DNA of 60,395 nucleotides from positions 1-60,395 of the IMG/VR virus record IMGVR_UViG_3300032116_000204. One strand, 5' to 3'. Below are positions 39,512 to 47,888 of the stretch, piece by piece (the first letter of the stretch is position 1; each line of letters begins with the position of its first letter). A model generated the notes under the pieces. The model saw only the letters and a program-made list of their open reading frames with translations, searched no databases and was not told where the DNA came from. This DNA comes from a virus. The position numbers and the translations under genes were made by a program.

Positions 39512-41511
39512 TTCACGTCACCAATAAAGCGGACAGCAATGCGAGAAGCGGACTCGACGTGGAACGCCAGCAGATCCACTGAGTTAGCCGCAGTCGTGAG
39601 TGTGGGTGCGGTTCCACCTGGGAACTTGAAGACCGAGTTCCAAGACGCTGTTCTGGACCCTGTTCCGTCCTGCACCAGGCGGATCACGCCGCTCTGCCCA
39701 GCCACAACATTGGTCGGTGCTCCGATGACCCGGTTGCCACCGAGCGTGAGCTGGAAGTGGTTGCCGAGGCTTAGATCAATCGCCACAGTTGCGGCGTCAG
39801 TCAGGGTGACGTAGGTGCCCCGTTGTGCCTTGCTGAACGACTGAACAACATCAGTGACAGCGTTGTTGGCGTTGTATGCCTGGACCGTCGTGCCGATAGC
39901 TCCTGTCGCCAGGTAGCCGCTCATTCCAGCTTGCGTCTGGTAGGTGCTGGCCGCGATGGCAGTGGTCAGGTAACCGCTGATGATTGCCCCCGCAGGGATC
40001 GTGACCGTGCCTGTAAACGTCGGGCTGGCCAGCGGGGCATAGGTCGTACCAGCAGCAGTGGTCGTCAGATAGGACGACATGCCAGCTTGCGTCTGGTAGG
40101 TGGAGGCAGCAGTCGCTGCATCCAGATAACCGCTGACGCTTGAACCAGCCGGGATCGTGACGGGCCCAGTAAAGGCAGCATTGCCCGCAGAATCAAAGGT
40201 CAGTCGATAGACGCCACCCGTGGCCAGCCCCAGCTCGTTGGGCCCTGGGCGGCCCATCCCGGTGTCAGGATCGCCATTGAAGGCATAGCCAGGCGTTGCA
40301 GCCGAATTGCTATTGCTGCCCCTAAGTTGTCCTGTGATGGTCCCGCCATTGGGACCGATATACCGGGTTTCAGGGTTATTGGCGAAATAGCTGAGGTAGT
40401 TCCAAGTCGTCCCAGCGGTTGTGTACCGCAATCGGACAGTCAGACCCGCGTCCCCAACAAAACCGGCCGGAACCCCGACCAGCGGGCTGAACGATTCAAT
40501 GCCGGTGCTGTCAACAACCTCGATGTAGGTGTTGTTGGCCGGGCTGGCAGGAATCGCGGCGGCGTTGTTCACCAGCGTGAACAGCACCGCGTTGGACACC
40601 GCCGCGGCCGCGTTGTTGGCGGTGGTGTTCGCCTGGTTGGCCGTTGTGACCGCGTTGCTGGCATTTGTGCTGGCGGTGTTGGCCGTGCTGACGGCAGCGC
40701 TTGCGTTGGCGCTTGCCGTGTTGGCCGTGCTCAGTGCCGTGCTGGCGTTGCCAGCCGCCGTGTTGGCCGTGCTCAGTGCCGTGCTGGCATTGCTAGCTGC
40801 CGTGTTGGCCGTGCTCAGCGCTGTGCCGGCGTTGCTCGCTGCGGTGTTGGCCGTTGTGACCGCATTGCTGGCATTGGTGCTGGCGGTGTTGGCAGTGCTC
40901 AGCGCCGTGCTGGCGTTGCTTGCTGCCGTGTTGGCAGTGCTGACAGCAGCGGCAGCGTTGGTGCTGGCGCTGTTGGCCGTTGCCGTTGCAGCCGTTGATG
41001 CAGCCGTTGATGCGTTGGCTGCAGTCGTGGCGTTATTGGCTGCCGTTGTTGCAGCCGCCGCGGTTGCATTGGCGGTGTTAGCGGCAGTCGTTGCCGCAGT
41101 CGCCGCGGCCGTCGCCGTGTTCGCGGCGGTCTGTGCTGCCACAGCCGCAGCAGCCCCGACGTCATTCCTGTCCTGCTGTTCCTGCACCACGTACAGGTTT
41201 TGCAGGTCAGCGTTGTTGAAGTCGTCGGCAATCAGGTTGGAGCCGTCCTGCCATGGCACCAGCTGTGAGCTGTCAGGCGTGTCCCGCAGAACTGTCAGCG
41301 TGACGCCGTTGGCGGGCGCCACTGTTGTCTGCACCTGCGTGCCACTGGTCCAGGTGTAGTTGGTGCCTTCAACAAGCTGCGATGTGAAGGCACCCGTAAG
41401 GATGTTGTAGCCCGTGTAGAGCTTGACGTGCGCCTTCAGCAGATACGGGAACGGGACCGAGAAGGTCGTCGTGGACCCGTTGCCCGCGTATTGCGCGTAT
41501 GAGAAGGGCAC
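39508..41511 (-). CDS. Tail fibre protein with long Ala/Asn/Thr coiled repeats
   Basis: A 667-residue fibre. The N-terminal ~130 residues are a T7 gp17-like anchor (GNGSTTTFSVPFPYLLKAHV, TVLRDTP, LQNLYVVQEQQDRND). Residues ~130-320 are a long Ala/Asn/Thr/Ser repeat likely to form a trimeric coiled shaft. The middle has two copies of a YLTTxxAxSTYQTQAGMS-type unit. The C-terminal ~100 residues are almost the same as those of the left-cassette fibre at 862-2514. So the anchor and shaft are specific to this cassette and the tip is shared. Confidence 0.88.
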   Translation of the reverse strand: MPFSYAQYAGNGSTTTFSVPFPYLLKAHVKLYTGYNILTGAFTSQLVEGTNYTWTSGTQVQTTVAPANGVTLTVLRDTPDSSQLVPWQDGSNLIADDFNNADLQNLYVVQEQQDRNDVGAAAAVAAQTAANTATAAATAATTAANTANATAAAATTAANNATTAANASTAASTAATATANSASTNAAAAVSTANTAASNASTALSTANTASTNASNAVTTANTAASNAGTALSTANTAASNASTALSTANTAAGNASTALSTANTASANASAAVSTANTASTNASNAVTTANQANTTANNAAAAVSNAVLFTLVNNAAAIPASPANNTYIEVVDSTGIESFSPLVGVPAGFVGDAGLTVRLRYTTAGTTWNYLSYFANNPETRYIGPNGGTITGQLRGSNSNSAATPGYAFNGDPDTGMGRPGPNELGLATGGVYRLTFDSAGNAAFTGPVTIPAGSSVSGYLDAATAASTYQTQAGMSSYLTTTAAGTTYAPLASPTFTGTVTIPAGAIISGYLTTAIAASTYQTQAGMSGYLATGAIGTTVQAYNANNAVTDVVQSFSKAQRGTYVTLTDAATVAIDLSLGNHFQLTLGGNRVIGAPTNVVAGQSGVIRLVQDGTGSRTASWNSVFKFPGGTAPTLTTAANSVDLLAFHVESASRIAVRFIGDVK
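40630..40970 (-). repeat. 42-bp tandem repeats encoding the fibre shaft
   Basis: About eight in-frame copies of a 42-bp unit encoding 14-residue blocks of the form ASNASTALSTANTA. The repeats are degenerate at codon third positions, so they are old or under selection for protein sequence, and lie wholly inside the fibre gene. Confidence 0.75.
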
Positions 41512-41553
41512 GGAGTTGGCTCCACCTGTGCAGTCCTTATGTTATGGGGCCTG

Positions 41554-44500
41554 CTACTGACGACCAACTCCCAGGCCAGACAGCTCTTCCATTCGAGTTC
41601 TGAGCTCATTGGATCTGTACTTGACCATGGCGCCGTAACGCTGGGCAAAGCCCTGGGCGACAGGATCCTCGTTGGTGAGCAGCTGAATCAGGGCAGCGCG
41701 GTCGTAGTAGTCGATGATGTCCTGGATTGGCCGATACAGCTCGCTCTCCTTGCGCACCGAGAACTTGGCCTTGTTGACACGCTGGTCAGGCCCCATGGTG
41801 TCTGAGGCCAGCAGTTTCTGATAGCCAGGGCTGTTCTTCAGTGCCCGAAGTGCGCCGCGGAGATCCTTGCCTTGGATAAAGCCGTCGATCGGGATGTAGG
41901 TGTCACGGCCAAGCATGGCGGCCGCAGGGACTTCAGCCTTAATGCTGCGCATTTGCACGCGATAGAAGGCCTCCTCCTCATTGGTCATAGTGAGGCCGAC
42001 ATCGCCTTGGCCATTGGGACTTGGCAGCGCCACTTGGCCATTGGGCCTTGGCTTAGTCGTCACCCCTGCATCACTAAGCCACCGGTACAGATCGTCTTGC
42101 GGCTGGATCACAGGCATGAACGGAATCACCGCTTCTGCCGGGATGCCAAAGGGCCGCTTGATCTCGCTGCCCAGCCAGTCGAGGCGGGTAGGAGCCTTCA
42201 GGACTTGGTTGAGGCCAGGGATGGGACGGGCCACCTTCTCGCCAACCTTCTGCAGGAACTCGAGCACCGGCGCGATGTTCTCGACATAGATCGGATCCAT
42301 CTCGAGAGCCTTTTTCTCATCAGCCGACAGGAAGCGCCTGCGATCCGTTGCCTCGAGCGGGGCGCGGCCAGCCCGGGCCAGCATTGAAGTGATGCCAGAA
42401 AGAGGCAGAAGGCCGCCCATCTGAGTGGCCAGGATGTCAGCCATGTCAGCCCTGTCGGGCTGTGTCATGGCATTGAGCACCGTGGTGGTGTTGAGCAGGC
42501 TGGCCTTGTTGTTGGCCATGCGCGAGAGCGCGATTGCAAGGCCAGTGGTGGCCTGCTGGAGATCGCCGTCGCTGATGGCTTCTTCGACCACCAGCTGCTG
42601 GATGTCGGCATAGAGGCCCAAGATGTCGATCGGGTCGATGCCACCAAAGCGGAACCGTGCAGCCGGGATGACCTTGCCAAACAGCTGGAAGCTGTAGGGA
42701 GTGTTTAGTCGGCGCCAGCGGGCGTATTCCTCTGGGTCAGACGGGCCGCCACCAACAAAGCCGCCGGAGGCGATCATCGCGCTGCCGGCCGTCAGAAAGC
42801 CCAGCGAGACGATGGCCTGGGCCCGGGCTTGAGCCAGCACCTCTGGCGGGGCGTTTTCCATCTGGGCGCCCAGTGCCTTGATCACAGACGGCACGATCGT
42901 GCGATCCAAGCTCCACAGCAGCGAGTTCAGCGGTGTCTTGAAGAACGGCAGCTGCCACGCCACAAAAGCGTTCTGACGGGTCAGACCCAGGCCCTGAATG
43001 ATTGGATCCTTGATCGTGTTGGTGAAGGTGACGTTGGCAGCACGCTGCAGGCCGATTGCACCCAGTTCGGTGTCAGCCCTGGGGACGCCCTTCAGATCGT
43101 TGAAAGCCTGCAGCCGCAGCACGTCATCAGGAAGCTCGTCACCCAGGGGGATGCCCCGCTCACGACGGAACTTCACCAGGTCTTCTTCGCTCATGTAGCC
43201 GCTAAAAAGGGAGCCCTCGGCCATCTGCTCGGCACGCTGGGCCACCCAGTCGGAGCCCACCGGGCGACCGGTGCCCTCATCCACCACGCCCTTGGCCTCG
43301 TCAACAGCCCGCAAATAAGCCTCGTGGTTCACCTTCCACGAGTAGGCCATAGAACGGATCGCCTCATCACCAGCGCCCAGCAGTCGGAAGGACGGCAGGT
43401 AGCCGCCGTTCCAGCCCAGGAACTTCTCGCCAAGGTTGCCGAGCGCCAGGCTGGTGGCTGCGTTCAGCACATTCACCAAGGTCACCGCTGGACCGGTGCC
43501 GGCGGTGTTGCGCCAGTAGCTGGGATCCGTCAGCAGATCGAATCCAACGGTCAGTGCATCAACGATTTGCTGTTTCTCGTTTTGAATCAGATCGGGCGCT
43601 ACCTCCATGGCGTTGTCGAGGCCCATGACGGCACGGCCTGTGCCCAGATACGTGGTGGCGTTCTTCCACGCCATCTGCCACGCATCAAGGGTGGCCCGGT
43701 TGGCGAAGGCCGCAGCCCGCAGGCCATCCATAGCCCCAACGCGAAGGCCGCCCTCGATGATGTCCTCGACGCCATGGTGGAACGCCACCAGCGCGCCGCT
43801 GACCGGGTTGCGGGCCAGCCACGTGCCGGGCGACAGCAGCACGTTGTTGCGCCGGAAGTTGTTGAGCAGGTGAACCTGCGACATGAACCGGCTGCTGTTG
43901 AGGTTCGTGCGCGTGATGTTGTTCGTGCGAACGACGGCTGCCAGCTGCTTGAGCTTCAGCGCATCGCCCTTCTCGACGTGCTCGAGCGTTTGGCCAAGCA
44001 GGGTCTCGCCTTTGATGTCTTCGATGGTCAGTCGTGCCCAGTTGGCGTCTGGGCTGATCAGCTCAAAGTCGGTGCCATCCATGCCGAACTGCAGGCCGCG
44101 CAGCGACTGGCCGATGCGACGGCGAACAGCGGCATCGAGGTTCTCGAAGAAATGCGCCCACTGAGCGGCATGGCCCAGCTGCAGCCTGAGCTCATCGGTC
44201 AAGGCGCCGGCTTCCAGGGCGCTGGCCACCTCCTCGAGCTTGTCGGCGTATTGGCTGACTGAATCCCATCGGGCCTTGGCAGCCTGCACCACAGCACCGG
44301 GAAGGCTGTCGATGCCACGGAAGCGGCGGCCCAGGGCACCAGCCAGCTCGCGCACATCGCCACCGGTCTCCCGTGCCATGCGCATCAGGCCCTGCATGGC
44401 CACTGATTCGCTGAAGGGCTTCTTGAGCTCAATGCCCTTCTTGGTGTTGGCACGCTTGAGCCCCATCACCTCGAGCAGGGCCGTGATGTTTTCTTCCTCC

Positions 44501-44841
44501 GGTGGGAGCTCGCTGTAATCAACGCCGTATTGGCGGTAGTTGACCATGCGGCCGCTGCTGCCACGGGGGCCTTCGTTGTTGCGGAAGCCCATCTCCACGA
44601 GATCGCGGATGGCCTTGGTGCCTTTGGCAATCAGATCGCTTTCGCCCTGCTTGATCCAGGCCTCATTGGACACACCGACTTCCTCGCCGGTGTAGGTGCG
44701 CAACCGGGCCACGCTCTTGCCGGCCGCCGGTATGTCTTCCACCTCAAGGAGTGACCTTGCTGTGGCTTCCATCTCATCGAGTTGTTGAAGCTTCGCCTCG
44801 ATCTCTGCGATCTGTTGGGCGAGGTTGTTGCAGTCAGCCAT
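41554..44841 (-). CDS. Large internal virion protein (C-terminal-half homologue)
   Basis: A 1,095-residue protein beginning with a coiled coil (LAQQIAEIEAKLQQLDEMEA). Its C-terminal half contains FVGGGPSDPEEYARWRRLNT and a hydrophobic region like the C-terminal part of the 2,249-residue left-cassette protein (GGGPTNPDARRKW). By position it corresponds to T7 gp16 or the ejected core. The ParB-like and HEAFH segments of the left protein are not seen. Its ATG overlaps the upstream stop as TGATG, and a 42-bp gap separates it from the tail fibre. Confidence 0.8.
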   Translation of the reverse strand: MADCNNLAQQIAEIEAKLQQLDEMEATARSLLEVEDIPAAGKSVARLRTYTGEEVGVSNEAWIKQGESDLIAKGTKAIRDLVEMGFRNNEGPRGSSGRMVNYRQYGVDYSELPPEEENITALLEVMGLKRANTKKGIELKKPFSESVAMQGLMRMARETGGDVRELAGALGRRFRGIDSLPGAVVQAAKARWDSVSQYADKLEEVASALEAGALTDELRLQLGHAAQWAHFFENLDAAVRRRIGQSLRGLQFGMDGTDFELISPDANWARLTIEDIKGETLLGQTLEHVEKGDALKLKQLAAVVRTNNITRTNLNSSRFMSQVHLLNNFRRNNVLLSPGTWLARNPVSGALVAFHHGVEDIIEGGLRVGAMDGLRAAAFANRATLDAWQMAWKNATTYLGTGRAVMGLDNAMEVAPDLIQNEKQQIVDALTVGFDLLTDPSYWRNTAGTGPAVTLVNVLNAATSLALGNLGEKFLGWNGGYLPSFRLLGAGDEAIRSMAYSWKVNHEAYLRAVDEAKGVVDEGTGRPVGSDWVAQRAEQMAEGSLFSGYMSEEDLVKFRRERGIPLGDELPDDVLRLQAFNDLKGVPRADTELGAIGLQRAANVTFTNTIKDPIIQGLGLTRQNAFVAWQLPFFKTPLNSLLWSLDRTIVPSVIKALGAQMENAPPEVLAQARAQAIVSLGFLTAGSAMIASGGFVGGGPSDPEEYARWRRLNTPYSFQLFGKVIPAARFRFGGIDPIDILGLYADIQQLVVEEAISDGDLQQATTGLAIALSRMANNKASLLNTTTVLNAMTQPDRADMADILATQMGGLLPLSGITSMLARAGRAPLEATDRRRFLSADEKKALEMDPIYVENIAPVLEFLQKVGEKVARPIPGLNQVLKAPTRLDWLGSEIKRPFGIPAEAVIPFMPVIQPQDDLYRWLSDAGVTTKPRPNGQVALPSPNGQGDVGLTMTNEEEAFYRVQMRSIKAEVPAAAMLGRDTYIPIDGFIQGKDLRGALRALKNSPGYQKLLASDTMGPDQRVNKAKFSVRKESELYRPIQDIIDYYDRAALIQLLTNEDPVAQGFAQRYGAMVKYRSNELRTRMEELSGLGVGRQ

Positions 44842-47800
44842 CAGCAGGAGCCTCCTTGGGATTGTTTGCGCAGCTCCTCCAGCTGCCTGGCGAGCTCAGC
44901 TCGCGCCTTGGGAATGTCGGCCAGGGCCTGCTTGGCGGCCTGGGCCTCAGCAGTGGTGGGCTTGGGCTGTTTCTTGCCCTTGGCTGGCCCCTTGGCGGGG
45001 GCTGGGACCGCTTCTTTGGGCACCACCACGGCCTCGCCGTTGATGCTCGCCATCACCGATTTGGTGTCGTAGAAGGCTGGCTTGCGATCAGGCTTTGGCT
45101 TCAGCTCTGGGTTGAACTGCTGTGCGCCATCAGCCTGTGCTGAGCCCTCCCCGCGATAGGGCTGCGGCGCACGCTCACCAGTGACCGACAGTTCTGGATT
45201 GAACTCAGGCGTGCCTGGCCGCACGCGATCAATCGCACCGCCGAGCTCATAGCGGTTGTAGGCAAACATGCCGCGGCCCATCAGCCCCAGCCGCTTCTTC
45301 TCATCCCAGCTGAGGCGATCCCAGCCGTTGGCAGCCATCAGCGCATCCTTTTGCGCCTGCATGGCTTTGGCATCGAGCAGGTTGTACTCGAAGCGCAGAC
45401 GCATCTCGTCGATCAGCGCATCAGCGTTCCGCCCGCCGGCCTTGTAAGGGGGCAGTGCGTCGGTGTTGAAGGCCATCGCCAGCTGGCCGGTTTCATCGCT
45501 GAACAGGTCATCCACGAAGTTGCCCTGCTGGAAGAAGTCCGGCGCTTTGGGGCGATTGGGGATTGGCGTCACCGGTGCCTGCACCTCGCCGTTGTCGATG
45601 GCACGGCGGAGGATCTCAGCCTTCATCTGCTCGCGTGCCTGCGCGTCCAAGCCACGGGGCTGGAACTCGCTCAGCGGCACCGCCATTGGGTTGCCATCAG
45701 CGTCCACCACCTGGCCCATCGGCGAGCCCGTGGACAGGTCCGCCGGCACATCGAGCAGCGGTGCATCTGCAACGCCGGCCACGTTGGTTGTCAACGGCAT
45801 TGCCAACTGCTCTGCCTCAGGAGGCAGGTAGCGGCCGCGGCGTTGGCTGAGCTCAACCAGTGCGTCGATGATGTCGCTCTTCTTGGCGTTCCACACGCGG
45901 CGGCCGGTGCGGGCCTTCACCAGTGCTGCCACTTCAGGCGACGACTCCGGCATGGCGAGCCGGCGCAGCAGATCGCGGTTCCAGCCCTCCAGCGCTGCGC
46001 GGTAGTCATCAGGAGTGCGGTAGCCGAACTCGCTGGCGGTGCGGGTGAACTGCTCAAGGGGTGGCAGTTGGATCTCAGCGGCCAGATCGAGGCCCAGCTG
46101 CTGCGGCAGCACCATCTCGAGCTGATCGCCCACCAGGCTCTCGGGCACTGCCATGCGCTGCTGTACGGCTTGCAACTGCTGTTGTGCGACAGCCAGTTCG
46201 CGTTGCACCTTGGTCACTTGGCCTTTGGCCCCACGGGGGGTGAGCTCACCGGACTGCTGGCGGGCGTCGATCTCAGCCAGTCGCTCGTTCAGGCTGTTGA
46301 TCTGGTCCTGAGCGGCCTGCAGTTCGTTGGCGTTGCGCTCAGCACCGATCTCACGCCACACGCGGGAGTGGATCTCGCGCAGTTGGCTGTCGTCGAGCTC
46401 ATCCAGCTGAGCCAGGAAGGTGTCGATCTCAGGTCTGGTGTCGAGATCAAGCTCGCCCTGCCGGCTGCCCCTGGGTGCGAGGAACTGCTCAGTGGTGCCG
46501 CTCAGGTTGAGGTCGGCCACCTGCTGGTCGATCTGGTCGATCTGCTGCAGTAGCTGCTCGGCGGTTGCCTCGTCCACGCTCGGCAACTTGGCCAGCAGCT
46601 CGCCGCGTTGCATCGAGAGCTGCTCGATCTCGCCGCGAACGGATGGATCACCGGTGGTGACGCGCAGCTCGAGCTGCCCGGCCTCGCCTTGCTGCACCAG
46701 GCCCATGGACTGCAGGCGTTGGCGCTGGGCTTCCACCTGGCGGATCTGGGTGGCCTCATCGAGGTAGCGCTCGATGGCGCTGCCATTGGGCACGGCAGGA
46801 ACGATGGCGCCGCCGCTCTGGTACGGCGGCAGGGCCGGCGCCCCCGGGGCATCGCCTGGCAGTGATCCGCCTGGGGTTGCCTGATCAATCCGCACCGGCG
46901 TGATCGGCCCGCCTCCAGCGGCGGCCTGCATCTGAACGCTGGGCAGCTGGGGGATGTCGGCCCCGGGAGGCAGCTGCGGCGCATCGGTGCCCCGGTACAT
47001 GTAGGGCGCCAGTTCGGCGTCGGCGATCTCATCCAACAGCGACACGCCGCCGTCAAACATGGCGCGGCGGGTGGGGCCGAACATGCTCAGCGCACCAATC
47101 ACGGTGAGCGGTGCGGCCAGGCCCTCCACCAGCAGACCCTTGCCGAACTTCTGCAGGTAGTTGTCGGTCTCGTCGGCACGGCCGGGCAACCGCAGGCCAG
47201 CCATGTCGCCAAGGTTGGCGAGGTTGCCGTCGTCTTGGTTGATGAACGGTGCAGCCAGGGTGGTGCCAACCAAGGCTTCTCCCACCCGGGTGCCGGCAGT
47301 CAGGCCTGTGCGCAGGGCCGGGTTGGCCCGCTGCGCTACGGCCAGGCTGCGAACGGTGCGTGTTGCCTTCAAGGCATCAGCAGCACGCTTCACCTGGGCC
47401 AGCTGGCCGACGCGCTTGATCAGTGATGCACCGGTGACAGCACCGATGACCTCAGCGCCGATGGCCCCACCGACCTCGAGGCCGGGCTGGTCCGCTGGTG
47501 TGACCTCTTGGCCGATGCCGATGCGGAAGGGGTTGTACTGGCGGGCCACCTCATCGGGGATGGTCCATGCGTCTTTGACGTCGATCGTCTTGCGCTGGAC
47601 AAGATCACCAACGGCATTGCCCAGCTTGCTGATTGCATTGATGGGCCCCACCACCAAGCCAGCTTTGGTGTCAGGCGAGGCCAGCACATTCATCAGCTGG
47701 CCGAGTGGTTTGAACGGGCCGAGATTGCTCTCGAGCCTGCTGTTCATCTCGCCCCTGGTGGGCTTGCGGCCCTGGGTCTTGGCTTGTGCGGGAGCCGCAG

Positions 47801-47885
47801 AACCACCGCCTGCTGTGGGTTCAGTTGGAACGACTGGATCAAAGGCCGAGTCGTCTTCGATTGGAGCCAGGTTGAAAGCAGGCAT
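44841..47885 (-). CDS. Large internal virion protein (N-terminal-half homologue)
   Basis: A 1,014-residue protein. The first ~300 residues contain alanine/glycine-rich hydrophobic segments and LANLGDMAGLRLPGRADETD, similar in layout to the N-terminus of the left 2,249-residue protein (ESRLYDLADNLKKKVAGTPL). The centre is strongly coiled coil and Gln-rich (LLQQIDQIDQQVADLNLSG). The C-terminus is Lys/Pro/Ala-rich. Together with the next gene it replaces the single giant protein of the left cassette. An ejection role is inferred from synteny. Confidence 0.78.
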   Translation of the reverse strand: MPAFNLAPIEDDSAFDPVVPTEPTAGGGSAAPAQAKTQGRKPTRGEMNSRLESNLGPFKPLGQLMNVLASPDTKAGLVVGPINAISKLGNAVGDLVQRKTIDVKDAWTIPDEVARQYNPFRIGIGQEVTPADQPGLEVGGAIGAEVIGAVTGASLIKRVGQLAQVKRAADALKATRTVRSLAVAQRANPALRTGLTAGTRVGEALVGTTLAAPFINQDDGNLANLGDMAGLRLPGRADETDNYLQKFGKGLLVEGLAAPLTVIGALSMFGPTRRAMFDGGVSLLDEIADAELAPYMYRGTDAPQLPPGADIPQLPSVQMQAAAGGGPITPVRIDQATPGGSLPGDAPGAPALPPYQSGGAIVPAVPNGSAIERYLDEATQIRQVEAQRQRLQSMGLVQQGEAGQLELRVTTGDPSVRGEIEQLSMQRGELLAKLPSVDEATAEQLLQQIDQIDQQVADLNLSGTTEQFLAPRGSRQGELDLDTRPEIDTFLAQLDELDDSQLREIHSRVWREIGAERNANELQAAQDQINSLNERLAEIDARQQSGELTPRGAKGQVTKVQRELAVAQQQLQAVQQRMAVPESLVGDQLEMVLPQQLGLDLAAEIQLPPLEQFTRTASEFGYRTPDDYRAALEGWNRDLLRRLAMPESSPEVAALVKARTGRRVWNAKKSDIIDALVELSQRRGRYLPPEAEQLAMPLTTNVAGVADAPLLDVPADLSTGSPMGQVVDADGNPMAVPLSEFQPRGLDAQAREQMKAEILRRAIDNGEVQAPVTPIPNRPKAPDFFQQGNFVDDLFSDETGQLAMAFNTDALPPYKAGGRNADALIDEMRLRFEYNLLDAKAMQAQKDALMAANGWDRLSWDEKKRLGLMGRGMFAYNRYELGGAIDRVRPGTPEFNPELSVTGERAPQPYRGEGSAQADGAQQFNPELKPKPDRKPAFYDTKSVMASINGEAVVVPKEAVPAPAKGPAKGKKQPKPTTAEAQAAKQALADIPKARAELARQLEELRKQSQGGSC

Positions 47886-47888
47886 GGG

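Noticed and set aside
40630-40970. CRISPR-like regular repeats
   Set aside because: The 42-bp units are contiguous, in frame and degenerate, with no unique spacers; they encode a fibre shaft.
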